Shown here piece after piece: positions 54,426 to 64,000 of a stretch of 64,000 nt of DNA; position 1 is the first letter of the stretch, and each line of letters opens with the position of its first letter. The notes below the pieces were generated by a model, which was given only the letters and a program-made list of their open reading frames with translations, ran no database searches and was not told the DNA's origin. The DNA lies in NCBI GenBank assembly GCA_020796225.1, contig CM036753.1:74970865-75034864 (forward strand), given 5' to 3'. The DNA is from Arion vulgaris. Taxonomy: Eukaryota; Mollusca; Gastropoda; Stylommatophora; Arionidae. The position numbers and the translations under genes were made by a program.

Positions 54426-55604
54426 CTCAATCATAGTCAGAACACTAACTTATTTTATTCTGGGCAGATGTTCATGAAGATACATGATAGTCCCCAGTGG
54501 GTCAGACTTGAGGCACCATACGACGTATGATCGCGGCTAGAGCACGGTAGAGAGATTTTGTTACCCTACAAGACAACACAGGGCATGTCTGCTTCTAGCT
54601 GATATGTTGATGCGTGTCAGTGCCCCCTGTAGTCATGACGCCCTTTAGCTCAAGCGGACATTTCCGACAATGAAACCACTCACTTCACGTGGTCCTTGCA
54701 TTCCTTTATTGTGAGATAAAGAAGACATTAATTTGAGTTAAATAAATCATATGAAAGCAAAGTTACATTGTGTCGCAAAATAAATTTAGCACTAAGAAAT
54801 ATTACACATATTCTCACTTTTTATCAATAAATAACTATGCGCTCATAAAATCATGCAAAATTGCTATAAATTTTGCAGTGACTAATCAAATACTAATAAA
54901 AATCAGCCTGGAATTTCCGATTTCTCTACTGAACTGAATGGCTTATGTTACAGAGGACATTGCCCTTGTCAAATGATAACAAGACATAATCGCCGCAAAC
55001 TTAAATGACACATGATGATAGATATGATAATGAAACCTCTAATATGATATGGTTAGATACACTGCAAGGGACCGCAGAATAAAACTGCTAGAAATGTATT
55101 CTATAAAGTTATATTTGTATTTACAATCTTTATTGACACTTCAATATAATCATTCAAATTTTCGTTATATCCACCTTATATTTGTAACTTTTTTGAGAGT
55201 CGCATTTGTAATTGTAGAAATCCACGGAACATCACATTGTCAAATATATGAATACCAAAGTTAGAATAAGAATATATTGCCAACTCAAACAACATAAAAC
55301 ACAAATTGTCGGTTAGAGTTATATGTGGAAGAGGTATTGGGTTGTATGGGGTTATCAGAACCTCTTTGAAATCTGAAATTGCTGTTCTCTATATTTGAAC
55401 AAATGTAATTGGTACAGAAAGAAGATAAAAGCAGAAATGACAGATATTGTGATATAAACATGCAGCAAAACAAAGGTAGAAAGAAAGGAAAACAAACCAT
55501 ATATTGGCTCATGTCAAAACCACCACCCTCGAAACAAGGATTATTTAAAAGTATATTTTCGTGCTGCAGCAACACGTAATGACTACATACATACATGTGT
55601 AACT
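54426..55604. other. No recognised gene
   Basis: 54440-54700 is slightly more GC-rich, then AT-rich. A 125-codon minus frame at 55285-55662 is low in complexity and partly inside SINE-B. No support for a gene. Confidence 0.35.
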
Positions 55605-55612
55605 GATTTGAT

Positions 55613-55869
55613 TTCTCCCGTGTGATGCTGTGGCCCTCGTGGGAAGCAAAGAATAGTACCACTGAAACCTACAAGGCATGTTGCAAGAGGCAACTGATGT
55701 GGGACCTAGAGAAGCTACCCTAGTAAATAAAAACCATCTTAGAAATCAGATGTGCTGGCCTAATTGTAGGTGCATAACTGGCGCACCGCGCAATCGCTCT
55801 TAGTCTTAGATCACATACAAATCACACAGAGTGGTTAAAAGTTGTCGATATGTAGCGTTCAAAGAAGAA
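55613..55869 (+). mobile_element. SINE-B copy with TSD
   Basis: TCTCCCGTGTGATGCTGTGG head, GAAACCTACAAGGCATGTTG, AGGCAACTGATGTGGGACC, GTAGGTGCATAACTGGCGCA, CAATCGCTCTTAGTCTTAG, GAGTGGTTAAAAGTTGTCG and a GAAGAAG end. GATTTGAT flanks it (55605-55612, 55870-55877). Confidence 0.92.
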
Positions 55870-56029
55870 GATTTGATGTGATTGATAGGACATGATCATT
55901 GCACTTTGGTGAGTAACCATGTGTGCTCCGATCTCTTTCTTACACAGGAAGATCTCAGAGGCAGTGCATGAACTCCGTAACACCAGCCAAGGTCCCACTT
56001 CAATGCCTGCTTTGTAATTATTTGTTATA

Positions 56030-56288
56030 CAGGGTGTTCAACTTAAAAGCAGCCTCTGAATGGAGCTAATCTGGCATATATGTATGGAAATGAGAAGGTT
56101 CAGTTATGACGTAGTATAGGTCAAGGTTGTGTGATGGTGTGTAATTGTAGTGCGGGAAGGGGCGATGAACACATGTGACGTAGAACAAGCTAGTCATAAC
56201 CGGTTTAAATAGTAAATAGACGGAGATGCAATGCGTACCTGGCAAATTTCTATTTATCACTGTGGCTGCTTTTAAGTTGAACACCATG
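56030..56288. mobile_element. Tc1/mariner-type MITE
   Basis: CAGGGTGTTCAACTTAAAAG and CTTTTAAGTTGAACACCATG are inverted ends flanked by TA (56028-56029, 56289-56290). The interior matches the inner copy at 20305 almost throughout, so the two were active at about the same time. Confidence 0.96.
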
Positions 56289-56290
56289 TA

Positions 56291-56945
56291 TATGTACGTG
56301 TGTTTGTGTGTGTGTATGTGTATGTGTGCGTGTACGCATTGATTGCCGAGCACAGATCTAACTCCGAGTTAGTCAACGTCGACACACAACATCCCTCGGA
56401 CAGGTAAGTCAGAAGAGGAATAGTAGAATAGAATCAAAGAGGAATATCTTGGATGGAACAGGTTGAGAAAATTATTCAACAGGTGTGTTCACTTGAGCAC
56501 ATTAAACATGTGAAGAATTGATACGAAGGTCAGCAGAGAAGGTCGACATTCTTTTCAATATGCACACGAGAAATTAACGCAACTTTCTCAACGGGGTGCA
56601 ACTTTGTGTTGATGATGTTGATCTAAAAACTAAGATGTCTGAGACATGGCAGCGAAAGAAGGGGAACATTTCTAGCCAATATATCTGCAAATCCTTTGGG
56701 GAAATAAAGTTAGTAGTCTTTATAAACAACAAACTACTTCTTTTGTTGACATCAGACTAGAAGAGTTGTGTCACCCTGCAAAGCAGATTTGTAAACAACC
56801 AGATAATTAATGAATGTAGTACCTCTTTTTTCGTTGCCAACAATGTAGTCAGGCGTAGTCATGGTTTCAAATTTAGCGCCGTAAACTAATTTTTGCGTAA
56901 AGGCTTTAATTATTTATCCCTAGTGTCCTTCCCAATTCATGTGAG
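56291..56945. other. GT-rich run, then no feature
   Basis: GTGTGTGTATGTGTATGTGT lies at 56305-56330. The rest is unassigned. Confidence 0.4.
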
Positions 56946-57120
56946 CCATACTTTGATTTCAGATGTACTCGTGCTTGTAGTTTAGATGATCAGAGTTTCT
57001 TGAAGTTCAAACGCCTACCGTGTGAACGACGAAAATGTTTGACACGAGCTGGGATCAAACCCCGTAATGTCTACGGTCACTAACGTAGCGTGTTATCGAC
57101 TTCGCTATCAACGTTTCTAA
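56946..57120 (-). repeat. tRNA-like SINE head, unassigned family
   Basis: Minus strand GATAGCGAAGTCGATAACAC (A-box-like) and GGGGTTTGATCCCAGC (B box) with about 33 bases between, followed by TCGTGTCAAACATTTTCG and further body. A single copy in the window. Confidence 0.5.
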
Positions 57121-57199
57121 AATGTGTGTAAATAATGAACTATTCATAACTAAAAGATTGATGTATGTACACACAAGTGGTAATTTGTTATCATAATAT

Positions 57200-57435
57200 T
57201 TATCGCATTGTGGTGAAGTCGTTAAGGCGTTCGCTTTCCGTTTTGAAGGCTTTGTGTTCTAATCTTGATGGCATCGCTCAGTTCACATGTGCATTTTTAT
57301 CAGAAGCCACCACGTATTGTTACTGGGGCTACTTAGTTCGTGCTTTGTGCAACACTCTCCGCATGCGACTTGCCATTTCTACTGAGAGAGACGGAGCTAT
57401 TTGGAGAAACCTGGTGCAATGAAGTTAATTCTTCA
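57200..57435 (+). mobile_element. SINE-C copy, diverged
   Basis: GTGGTGAAGTCGTTAAGGCG (A box), GTGTTCTAATCTTG (weak B box), GTTCACATGTGCATTTTTAT, GCTACTTAGTTCGTGCTTTG, TGCAACACTCTCCGCATGC, CCATTTCTACTGAGAGAGAC, AAACCTGGTGCAATGAAGTT. Clearly the family but older than 22675. Confidence 0.85.
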
Positions 57436-57479
57436 CCTCTTAGACCATTTCATGAAATTTAATGAGTTGCTGTAGCTGT

Positions 57480-58160
57480 TCCTCAATAATATCAACAACA
57501 GAGGGACAGCTACATCAACATGAGAATAAACCTCGACAAAACCAAAGTGAAGACATTCGATATATAGGAAAACACTACCAATATCTCCATCGACAATCGC
57601 CCATTAAAACAAGTCAAAGACTTTATATACCTAGGGAGAATTTTTTCAGCAAACGGAATAAGAATAACTAACGAAATCCAACACAGATGCAACAAATGAA
57701 ATCAAATGATAGGACAAATTGCGCCAATTTTAAAATGCAAACATTTCACCGGGAACACAAAAAGAGCAATGTTCAACACAATCTTTTTCCCTGCATTGTG
57801 CTATCCGTGCCAAACCTGTACGCTAACATCAAATGATAGAAGAAAACTAGTCACGACAAAGATGAAGTGTATATGCAGAATGCTGGGGGTAACAAGAAGA
57901 GACAGGGTGAGAAATGAAGACATCAGGAAAAAGTGGGTACAACATCAGTACTGAACTTCATCAATATACAACAAATTAAATGGTTCGGCAACATAACCAG
58001 ATTGCCAACAGACAGTGCACCTCACAGAGCGATGTTGCTCCAATACAAAGAAAAAGGCCAGGCCACGCAAAAGGTGGATCTCAGAGATAACAAAGGCGAC
58101 GAAAGATACTATTTATGAAACGCACACAAGGGCTCGTTCTAGAAATCTCTTCTTATCCTG
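57480..58160 (+). pseudogene. LINE RT C-terminal relic, the least interrupted
   Basis: Pieces in order: MRINLDKTKVKTFDI, stop, NISIDNRPLKQVKDFIYLGR, IFSANGIRITNEIQHRCNK, stop, MIGQIAPILKCKHFTGNTKR, AMFNTIFFPALCYPCQTCTL, RRKLVTTKMKCICRMLGVTR, RDRVRNEDIRKK, frameshift, NFINIQQIKWFGNITRLPTD. This is the thumb/C-terminal part of a LINE polymerase, 5'-truncated. It is the reference for the relic split by the 39-bp array at 45100-46255. The 3' UTR has CTTATCCTGACGCTGAGGCG. Confidence 0.9.
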
Positions 58161-58587
58161 ACGCTGAGGCGAAACAGGATTGTAGAAAAGAAAAAATGAA
58201 AATGTGCATGATGAATTATGTGATGTAGCTGTTTCTTTTCAATACAATTGTTATGAGCTATTATTATTATTTTCCTATATCAAAAAATAAATATTTCTTT
58301 GACATCACTACTTTGAATGTTTATTTCTTGCACGTGCAGCAGGTGAGAAGGTGAGCCGTGATGTAGGACAACAATAGATTGCTATTCATTGTTGAAGTGT
58401 CGGTGCCGTTTAAGAAATGTTCCGCCACTCATCAGCACGTTTCTTGTGTTGAAAGTCAACACAGTCAACTAGGCACAAAAAGAACAGTGTGAAGAAGGAA
58501 GACTACTGAAAACTGAAAGATAACTAAAGAAAGAATTGTGAAATATAAGAAGCAGCTGTTATAAGAAAGAAATAACTACCACTACCA
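58161..58587. other. LINE 3' flank, then no feature
   Basis: The first 50 bp match the 3' side of the LINE at 45100. The rest is AT-rich and unassigned. Confidence 0.35.
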
Positions 58588-58865
58588 TTTTGTGATACAT
58601 ACAGGATGTTGAAGATTGTGTGATACATACAGGATGTTGAAGATTTTGTGATACATACAGGTGTTGAAGATTTGTGATACACACAGGATGTTGAAGATTT
58701 GTGATAAATACAGGATGTTGAAGATTTTGTGATACATACAGGATGTTGAAGATTTTGTGATACATACAGAAAATGTTGAAGATTGTGTGATACATACAGG
58801 ATGTTGAAGATTGTGTGATACATACAGGATGTTGAAGATTGTGTGATACATACAGAAAATGTTGA
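58588..58865. repeat. 28-bp minisatellite, about ten copies
   Basis: Unit GTGATACATACAGGATGTTG plus AAGATTTT, with T-run and GG/GAAAA variants (ACAGAAAATGTTG twice). Three minus frames are open through it; none is a gene. Confidence 0.92.
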
Positions 58866-58914
58866 AGATTTTGAAAAAACGCAAAGAAATGTAGCTGTAT
58901 ATAGCACAAAAAAA

Positions 58915-59108
58915 GACACAGTGACGTTTCAGCAAAAAAGGTTTTATGAAGCAAATGATACAAGAATAATAAGGGATGTAATGCGACAGTTCTATATGAA
59001 ACACAACATAGACACAGTGACGTTTCAGCAAAAAAGGTTTTATGAAGCAAATGATACAAGAATAATACGGAATGTAATGCGACAGTTCTATATGAAACGC
59101 AACATAGA
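58915..59108 (+). repeat. 96-bp duplication, open as a 32-residue repeat
   Basis: Two 96-bp copies starting GACACAGTGACGTTTCAGCA at 58915 and 59011 differ at only three positions; a third begins at 59107 and is cut off within 15 bp by a SINE-C. In the plus frame each encodes DTVTFQQKRFYEANDTRIIR plus a 12-residue end, with no stop, and the frame runs from 58843 to 59175. The residues look like a charged helix. I do not recognise them; 96 bp being 32 codons may be chance. Confidence 0.8.
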
Positions 59109-59120
59109 CACGGTGACGAT

Positions 59121-59345
59121 GGGCGTCTCTGTGATTAAACGTTTATGCCGCTGCCTTGTGCTCAAAAGGTCATGAGTTCTATTCCAGACCTCGTTGCTCT
59201 GTTCACGAGTGTATTCTTTCAGAGACCCTTAGGATTGTTGCCGGAGATACGTAGCTTATGCTTTGTGCAATATTATTGGCAGGGGACGTGCCATTTCACT
59301 ATAGAGGGGCTGAGTTATATGTAGTAAAACCTGGTGTAAGAAGAC
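59121..59345 (+). mobile_element. tRNA-derived SINE-C copy
   Basis: GGGCGTCTCTGTGATTAAAC, GTTTATGCCGCTGCCTTGTG, CATGAGTTCTATTCCAGACC (B box), CAGAGACCCTTAGGATTGTT, GATACGTAGCTTATGCTTTG, TGCAATATTATTGGCAGGGG, AAAACCTGGTGTAAGAAG. Full-length but diverged. Confidence 0.88.
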
Positions 59346-59569
59346 AATTTTTATTTTTAGACGACTTTAGACACGGTAAACATGCATTAAAAATAACTAT
59401 CCTAGATCATATAAATAAATTTCTAACAACAACAAAGAAAATACAAAGAAATGTATGGGAAAAATAACATTTTTCAACATTTTAAAATACAATACATATA
59501 AAGTAGTTTGTATGTAGTTTTAATATGTAGTTTTTTTTCCTAGTATTAATTCTCTAGATCAATGAGTTT

Positions 59570-59885
59570 GCTTCAGCATATCATAATCGGGACAGTCTTG
59601 GAGAACGTGCTCTGCAGTCAATTCTGTATACATGACTGCGTTGCCATTCTTAATTTTGTTATACATGTGGCTGCAGAGTTGATTATGTCCTGTTCTGTGG
59701 CTCAGAATGATAACTTGTTCTAGCCTGTTCATATTTTAGCGGTCGTCCATTGTTATTTGTGCCCTGGTTATTTTAATCATACTTTTTTATGATAGGTAAC
59801 TGGTACATCCAGATACTTTCCTGCAGTACCATCGTTACCCAGTCGGTCAATTTTCTCATTTCTTAGTATTCCAAAGTGTATTATC
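59570..59885 (-). pseudogene. LINE RNase H end and C-terminal tail
   Basis: Minus strand: HFGILRNEKIDRLGNDGTAG (last RNase H motif, NEK.DRL), KYLDVPVTYHKK, then in another frame EQVIILSHRTGHNQLCSHMY, NKIKNGNAVMYTELTAEHVL, QDCPDYDML. The RTGHN.L..HMY.K.K......T.EH.LQ.CP tail is standard after RNase H in LINEs. Homologous to 21860-22390. At least one frameshift. Confidence 0.82.
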
Positions 59886-59984
59886 GTTTTTGGGGAAGAC
59901 TGCAGTAAAATTATGTAGCAATGACGAAACACGTAAAAACAAAGTACAGTAGTTTTACAAAATAAAAAAAACAATAATGATACA

Positions 59985-60030
59985 CAGCAACGTTTCGACC
60001 TTATGCCTTTATCAAGAATGACAAAAACAA
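59985..60030 (-). ncRNA. Hammerhead-like motif, probably decayed
   Basis: The minus strand reads CTTGATAAAGGCATAAGGTC followed directly by GAAACGTTGC. Hammerhead ribozymes have a C-U-G-A-N-G-A box, a short stem II and a G-A-A-A box; here GGC/GTC could form the short stem and GAAAC is intact, but the first box is UUGAUAA with two changes. Penelope-like elements carry such minimal hammerheads near their ends. I found no Penelope protein nearby, so this is a weak candidate. Confidence 0.25.
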
Positions 60031-61084
60031 TCAATGACAACGTTCCACAGTGAAACGGCATCCCTTGCATGGAAAACATGCGCTGGTTGAACAGTTTAGA
60101 CAATTTGACCTGTATAATGGGCAATTTTCTAGATTTAAGCGGTGTTTTTGCATCTATCAAAAATACGGCAAGTTATGCATCAAGCTTGGTTTTCATCAGT
60201 TTTTGAGTTGCCACTTTGATTGCCTAGATTTTTGCATCATAGTTAATACAGAATTGTCCCTTGATACTTTGATCCTATCTCAAACGTTTTTTTTTAGTAT
60301 TTTATGTACACCCCAGCTGTTCCGTTATTTAAGCATTTTTTTCCTACTGACCCATTCATTTATACTCGGACACAGATCTTGCTAGTTTTCTTTATTTAGG
60401 AAAAAAATGATAGTGATTGTCATAAGTTGAACGTTGTTATGTTCATCCTTGTCTATTATTCATTCCATCTCTTTCTGGATATATACATGGGGCTCAGTTT
60501 TCTCTCAGATGGGTTTGTTCTGGCACAGACTTAAGTGTATGTCAACTTTTGGTAGGCCTGAGGTTTGTCTATGGAGTCGTTTTACCTGGTGAAATAAACT
60601 GCTTCTATTTAGTTGACTCATTGCTAGATTTTGGAATATGTCTTCCACTGAATGGTTTGGCATACAATCAAGAATCTCACCTCGCAATTTGTTTTTCTCT
60701 TCATGTCCTGGACGTGGACCATTATTTATATGTATCAGAAGGATGGTATGAATATACTGCTCATCAACAGTTAAATGTCGCATCTGATATTTATGTAATG
60801 AACGAACTAGTAAACTATTTGATATTTACTTGTCTCACTGGCATGCTAGGCACATTTACTACGTGTTCAAATTATATGTGTTTCCTATGGAGGCTGGGAG
60901 GGGGGAGATCTCATGGAGAAGGGTTTATTTGTTAATCTGGCGCTCTGAATGTGAAGTAATTTTATCACCTCTGCACACAGTTCTAAATGGTCATCTTGAG
61001 AACAGAGACTTAAATATTTAACAATGAGTATCGTGCAAGACATCTCTGCTGGATCAAAATAAATATCATGTAACTTTTTGTAAC
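60031..61084. other. No recognised gene
   Basis: Contains overlapping open frames on both strands at 60505-60935 (92 codons minus, 128 codons plus) with more balanced composition than the surroundings. Neither matches a family I know. A decayed element of the type marked by the hammerhead-like motif is possible. Confidence 0.3.
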
Positions 61085-61235
61085 CTGAGCCGTAAAAGCT
61101 TAGTGGTTGATGCGTGCGTTCTATTTATGTGCGTGGTCATTGTTTAATTCGGCGTTGGGAGTTCAAACATTTTCCGATCGGTACGGCTCAGACGACCAGC
61201 CTCAATTGGTACCATAAGCTTAGAACTAAAGGCAG
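61085..61235 (+). repeat. tRNA-like SINE head next to a minisatellite
   Basis: GAGCCGTAAAAGCTTAGTGG, TTGATGCGTGCG (A box) and GGGAGTTCAAACATTTTCC (B-box-like) suggest a tRNA-derived SINE. GCTTAGAACTAAAGGCAGCC follows, and then the 19-bp array starts. Single copy. Confidence 0.45.
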
Positions 61236-61500
61236 CCGATGATGTGACCACATCACCAATAGTTGACCAATCACCAATAGTTGACACATCACATAGTTGA
61301 CCACATCACCAATAGTTGACCACTCACAATAGTTGACCACATCAATAGTTGACCACATCACCAATAGTTGACCACATCACCAATAGTTGACCACATCACC
61401 AATAGTTGACCACATCACCAATAGTTGACCACATCACCAATAGTTGACCACATCACCAAAGTGACCACTCACAATAGTGACACATCACCAATAGTGCCGA
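61236..61500. repeat. 19-bp minisatellite, about 14 copies
   Basis: Unit ACCACATCACCAATAGTTG, with shortened units at 61262-61345 and 61458-61498 (for example ACCACTCACAATAGTTG). Short units look like scattered one- or two-base losses. The array starts at the 3' side of a SINE-like sequence. Confidence 0.93.
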
Positions 61501-61943
61501 TGGTCAATGAAAAATACGAGCTAAATACCAAATTCTCCAATATACCTCATAATGGTATGAAATTATTTTGTTTACTCCATGTTACATTTTTTTACTATTT
61601 TAAAACAACTCATGTTATGTGTTTGTTGATATAGCTGCTGTGCTTTCTTATGTGGCTTTTTTCTTGTCTGATAGCATCAACCAGTATGCATAGCTTGCAC
61701 AGCTGAGATAGAGAATATATTTTATCTTCTTCGCTTCAATAATCGGAGCGTATATTCTCTCTTTTTTAATGTCGCTCGTGTACATAGAAGACCCATTTAT
61801 TGTATTTCTTGACAAATTGTAGGTATGACCCATTAACATTGAACACTTTCTTTGAGATAGCTGCCCATCGTCAGTACTACTGCATTATGTACCATTAGAT
61901 CATATCAGTGGCAGAATTATCACAACTCCTCGCATTGCACATT
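61501..61943. other. No recognisable feature
   Basis: AT-rich sequence between the array and a MITE. Confidence 0.4.
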
Positions 61944-61945
61944 AT

Positions 61946-62204
61946 ACAGGGTGTTCAAGATAATTGCAGCCCCATTGACAAATCGAAAGTTGCCAGATAA
62001 CCTAACGCGTTGTATTTATGTACTATTTAAACCGGTTCTGACTAGCTCGTCCTATGTCACATTTGTTCATCGCCCCTTCCCGCACTACAATTTCACACCA
62101 TCACACAACCTTGACCTATACTACGTCATAACTGAACTTCTCATTTTCATACATAAATGCCAGATTAGTTCCATTTATAGGCTGCTTTTAAGTTGAACAC
62201 CCTG
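61946..62204. mobile_element. Tc1/mariner-type MITE
   Basis: Ends CAGGGTGTTCAAGATAATTG and CTTTTAAGTTGAACACCCTG with TA on both sides (61944-61945, 62205-62206). The left end is the GATAA subtype, as in the outer copy at 20094. Confidence 0.95.
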
Positions 62205-62337
62205 TATAAAAAGTGTTATTGGAGTTTCCTGTGTATTACAAATGCTTAGAAACACATCTAAAGATGTACATAGAAATACAGAGAAAATTTGTTCTTACAT
62301 TGTCTTATTCACAAACATTTGGTGGGGAGGAGTGGTT

Positions 62338-62500
62338 GCTCTTTATGATGGAGTTGCTAAATAGTTTGTCTTTAGCTCTGAAGATCTTGGGCTTGAATCC
62401 AAACAGCGTAGTTCCGTTCATAAGTGAATTTTGACAGAAGATGTGTCATTTCTACGGAGAGCGGCCGATCCATATTGGGAAAACCCGATAAAATAAAACT
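62338..62500 (+). mobile_element. SINE-C copy with internal deletion
   Basis: TTTATGATGGAGTTGCTAAA (A-box side), TTGGGCTTGAATCC (B box), GTTCCGTTCATAAGTGAATT, then a jump to TGTCATTTCTACGGAGAGCG, CCATATTGGGAAAACCCGAT. The middle with GCTTCGTGCTTTG is missing. Confidence 0.7.
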
Positions 62501-62526
62501 AATCCATCACCTTAAGACAATTTGTT

Positions 62527-62788
62527 TTAATTCGCAAACATATATAACAAACATATATAAAACAAAACAAAATATAACAAACACATATAACAAACATAAA
62601 CAAACATATAACAAACATATATAACAAACATATATAACAAACACATATAACAAACACATATAACAAACACATATAACAAACATATAAAAAATATAACAAA
62701 CATATAACAAACATATATAACAAACATATATAACAAACATATATAACAAACATATATAACAAACATATATAACAAACATATATAACAA
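62527..62788. repeat. AACAAACATATAT minisatellite
   Basis: About eighteen copies of a 13-15-bp unit (AACAAACATATAT, AACAAACACATAT). The block at 62640-62680 with ACACATAT variants is distinct from the flanking ACATATAT blocks. Confidence 0.93.
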
Positions 62789-63743
62789 AACGTGATCAAG
62801 AAAATAATACCATAATATTTCAACGGGACTGCAGAGCCGATATATCGATTCAGAGTAATGTTCATGATGTCGCGAAACAGATATATCTGCTTTTGGATGT
62901 CTGTTCACGGAAACGAATGTATCTTCACAACCCATTTACTAAAGTTTTTAAAAAATCTTCAGAAACGGAAAGTACAAATATGTAGGTACATTACAATCTC
63001 CATTTAGCAAAGATTTGAAAGAAGGAAAGCGGTGTATTATTGTGTTCAAGTCGATACTTTTTTTTTAGTGTTAATGATTCCGGCGATGTTTAGAATGTAA
63101 TCTTGAGTACTGTTTGATCAAATTATAACTTGTGATAGTAATGAAAAAGATTTAATTGATGGTAATAATGACATTTGATTGTTTATGAAATGCAGTATCG
63201 ATAGTTGTAAGTCTAATTAATAATTGCATCTAAAGAATGGGCGTTCCACATTCCATTTATTGACGTGTCCCTACTAAAAGTGAATATTATAAAAACTACT
63301 GCACCTAGTTAGATGAAACTTATAGAATATGTTCCCACATGGACTATCTTCTTTTAACTGCTACTTCTGGAAATATATATGAATATTAAGATGTAATACA
63401 AACCCGAGAGTAAACGTATTTTTTCTGAATTTTTGTTTGTTTAAAATAGTCATGCTACAATAATCTAATTGTCTCAAACGTATATAACCTGATGTAAAAC
63501 ATTATTATATTATTGTATTCCACATTCAATTAGCAACAATTTAATATATATATATATATCATACTTTAGAGTAACAGTATTACAGTTATAAAGGTTTAAA
63601 CTAATTGACATTGAATGTTAAATTTGAATCGCAAAATAAATGCGTCCAGAGGTCAAAATAATACAGAGCGAAAGGGTTTAATCATTTGGAAATCGTACCG
63701 CCATCCTAGATAGAATGGAACTGAGAAAAAAAAAATTTACATT
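62789..63743. other. No recognisable feature
   Basis: AT-rich, with a TA run at 63545-63560. No gene seen. Confidence 0.45.
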
Positions 63744-64000
63744 TTCTTTTTCTTCTTCAAACGTTCGATATCGACCCCTTGTTAACCACTCTGTGTGTTT
63801 TGCATGTGATCTGAGCCTAAGAGCGATTGTACGGTGCGCAGCTACGCGCTTACAAGTTGGCAAGCACACCCATTTTCTTCGATGCTTTGCATTTACTCGA
63901 GTAGTTTCCCTAGATCCTACCTCAGTTGTCTCTTACAACATGCTGTGTAGGTCGCAGCGTACTATTCTTTCTTCCCTTGTAGGCACTGGCCCCACACGGG
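63744..64000 (-). mobile_element. SINE-B copy running to the window end
   Basis: Tail complement TTCTTTTTCTTCTTC, then CGTTCGATATCGACCCCTTG, TTAACCACTCTGTGTG, TAAGAGCGATTGTACGGTGC, CCTCAGTTGTCTCTTACAAC and, at the window edge, GGCCCCACACGGG, the complement of the family head. Nearly complete; the TSD beyond 64000 cannot be seen. Confidence 0.92.

Noticed and set aside
58524..59059. Frames of 131-166 residues on the minus strand
   Set aside because: Read-through of the 28-bp minisatellite and 96-bp duplication; the plus-strand frame was considered separately.
59777..60160. 127-codon minus-strand frame as one gene
   Set aside because: Only its last third matches anything (LINE RNase H end); the first part covers the hammerhead-like motif region, so it is a chance join.
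62499..62935. Cys/Tyr/Leu-rich membrane-like frames of 87-142 residues
   Set aside because: Antisense reading of the AACAAACATATAT minisatellite.

Overview
This 64 kb window is AT-rich invertebrate nuclear DNA with no intact gene that I can recognise. It reads as a repeat graveyard: remnants of many non-LTR retrotransposons (LINEs), several tRNA-derived SINE families, hAT and Tc1/mariner-type MITEs, one decayed DDE transposase, and about twenty tandem-repeat arrays. The mixture of LINEs with RNase H domains, several tRNA-SINEs, and a transposase with a long second-D-to-E spacing would fit a mollusc, perhaps a gastropod, but nothing here proves the taxon. No rRNA, intact tRNA, CRISPR or bacterial-type operon is present.

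Layout. 0-7 kb: a broken transposase, a LINE reverse-transcriptase (RT) tail, a poor-quality G/C-homopolymer stretch (about 3.0-5.4 kb), and a 5'-truncated LINE with a target-site duplication (TSD). 8.0-11.5 kb: a 3.1 kb array of a 77-bp unit and a small 38-bp array on either side of a relic of the RT catalytic motif. 11.7-22 kb: SINEs, LINE tails, short minisatellites, a MITE nested in a MITE, and a LINE RNase H relic with a 65-bp triplication. 22.5-28 kb: a hAT MITE hit by a SINE, a SINE whose tail has become a 1.1 kb tandem array, and a retroposon carrying three further SINE insertions. 28-38.4 kb: LINE RNase H, endonuclease and linker relics, hAT MITEs, and an internally deleted LINE. 38.8-43.6 kb: minisatellites, an RNase H relic with an in-frame 36-bp array, and a 1,012-bp GC-rich retroposon with a 13-bp TSD. 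43.8-64 kb: more SINEs, a LINE RT relic split by an in-frame 39-bp array, a hAT MITE with a perfect 8-bp TSD, minisatellites, and a SINE running off the window end.

The most unusual feature is that many of the tandem arrays grew out of transposable-element sequence. Two consist of whole codons of a LINE protein motif (36 bp = 12 codons of the RNase H motif; 39 bp = 13 codons of RT). Three come from LINE coding sequence with units that are not multiples of three (77, 38 and 65 bp). One comes from a SINE 3' tail. The second point of interest is the 1 kb GC-rich retroposon whose last 100 bp match the 3' end of a SINE family in the same window, suggesting a shared LINE partner.

Family labels used here (SINE-A, -B, -C, -D, element G) are local names for groups of similar copies within this window. 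All were found by reading; no alignment or database search was run. Clustered one-base gaps in several arrays suggest residual assembly error, so frameshifts in the relics should be treated with caution.
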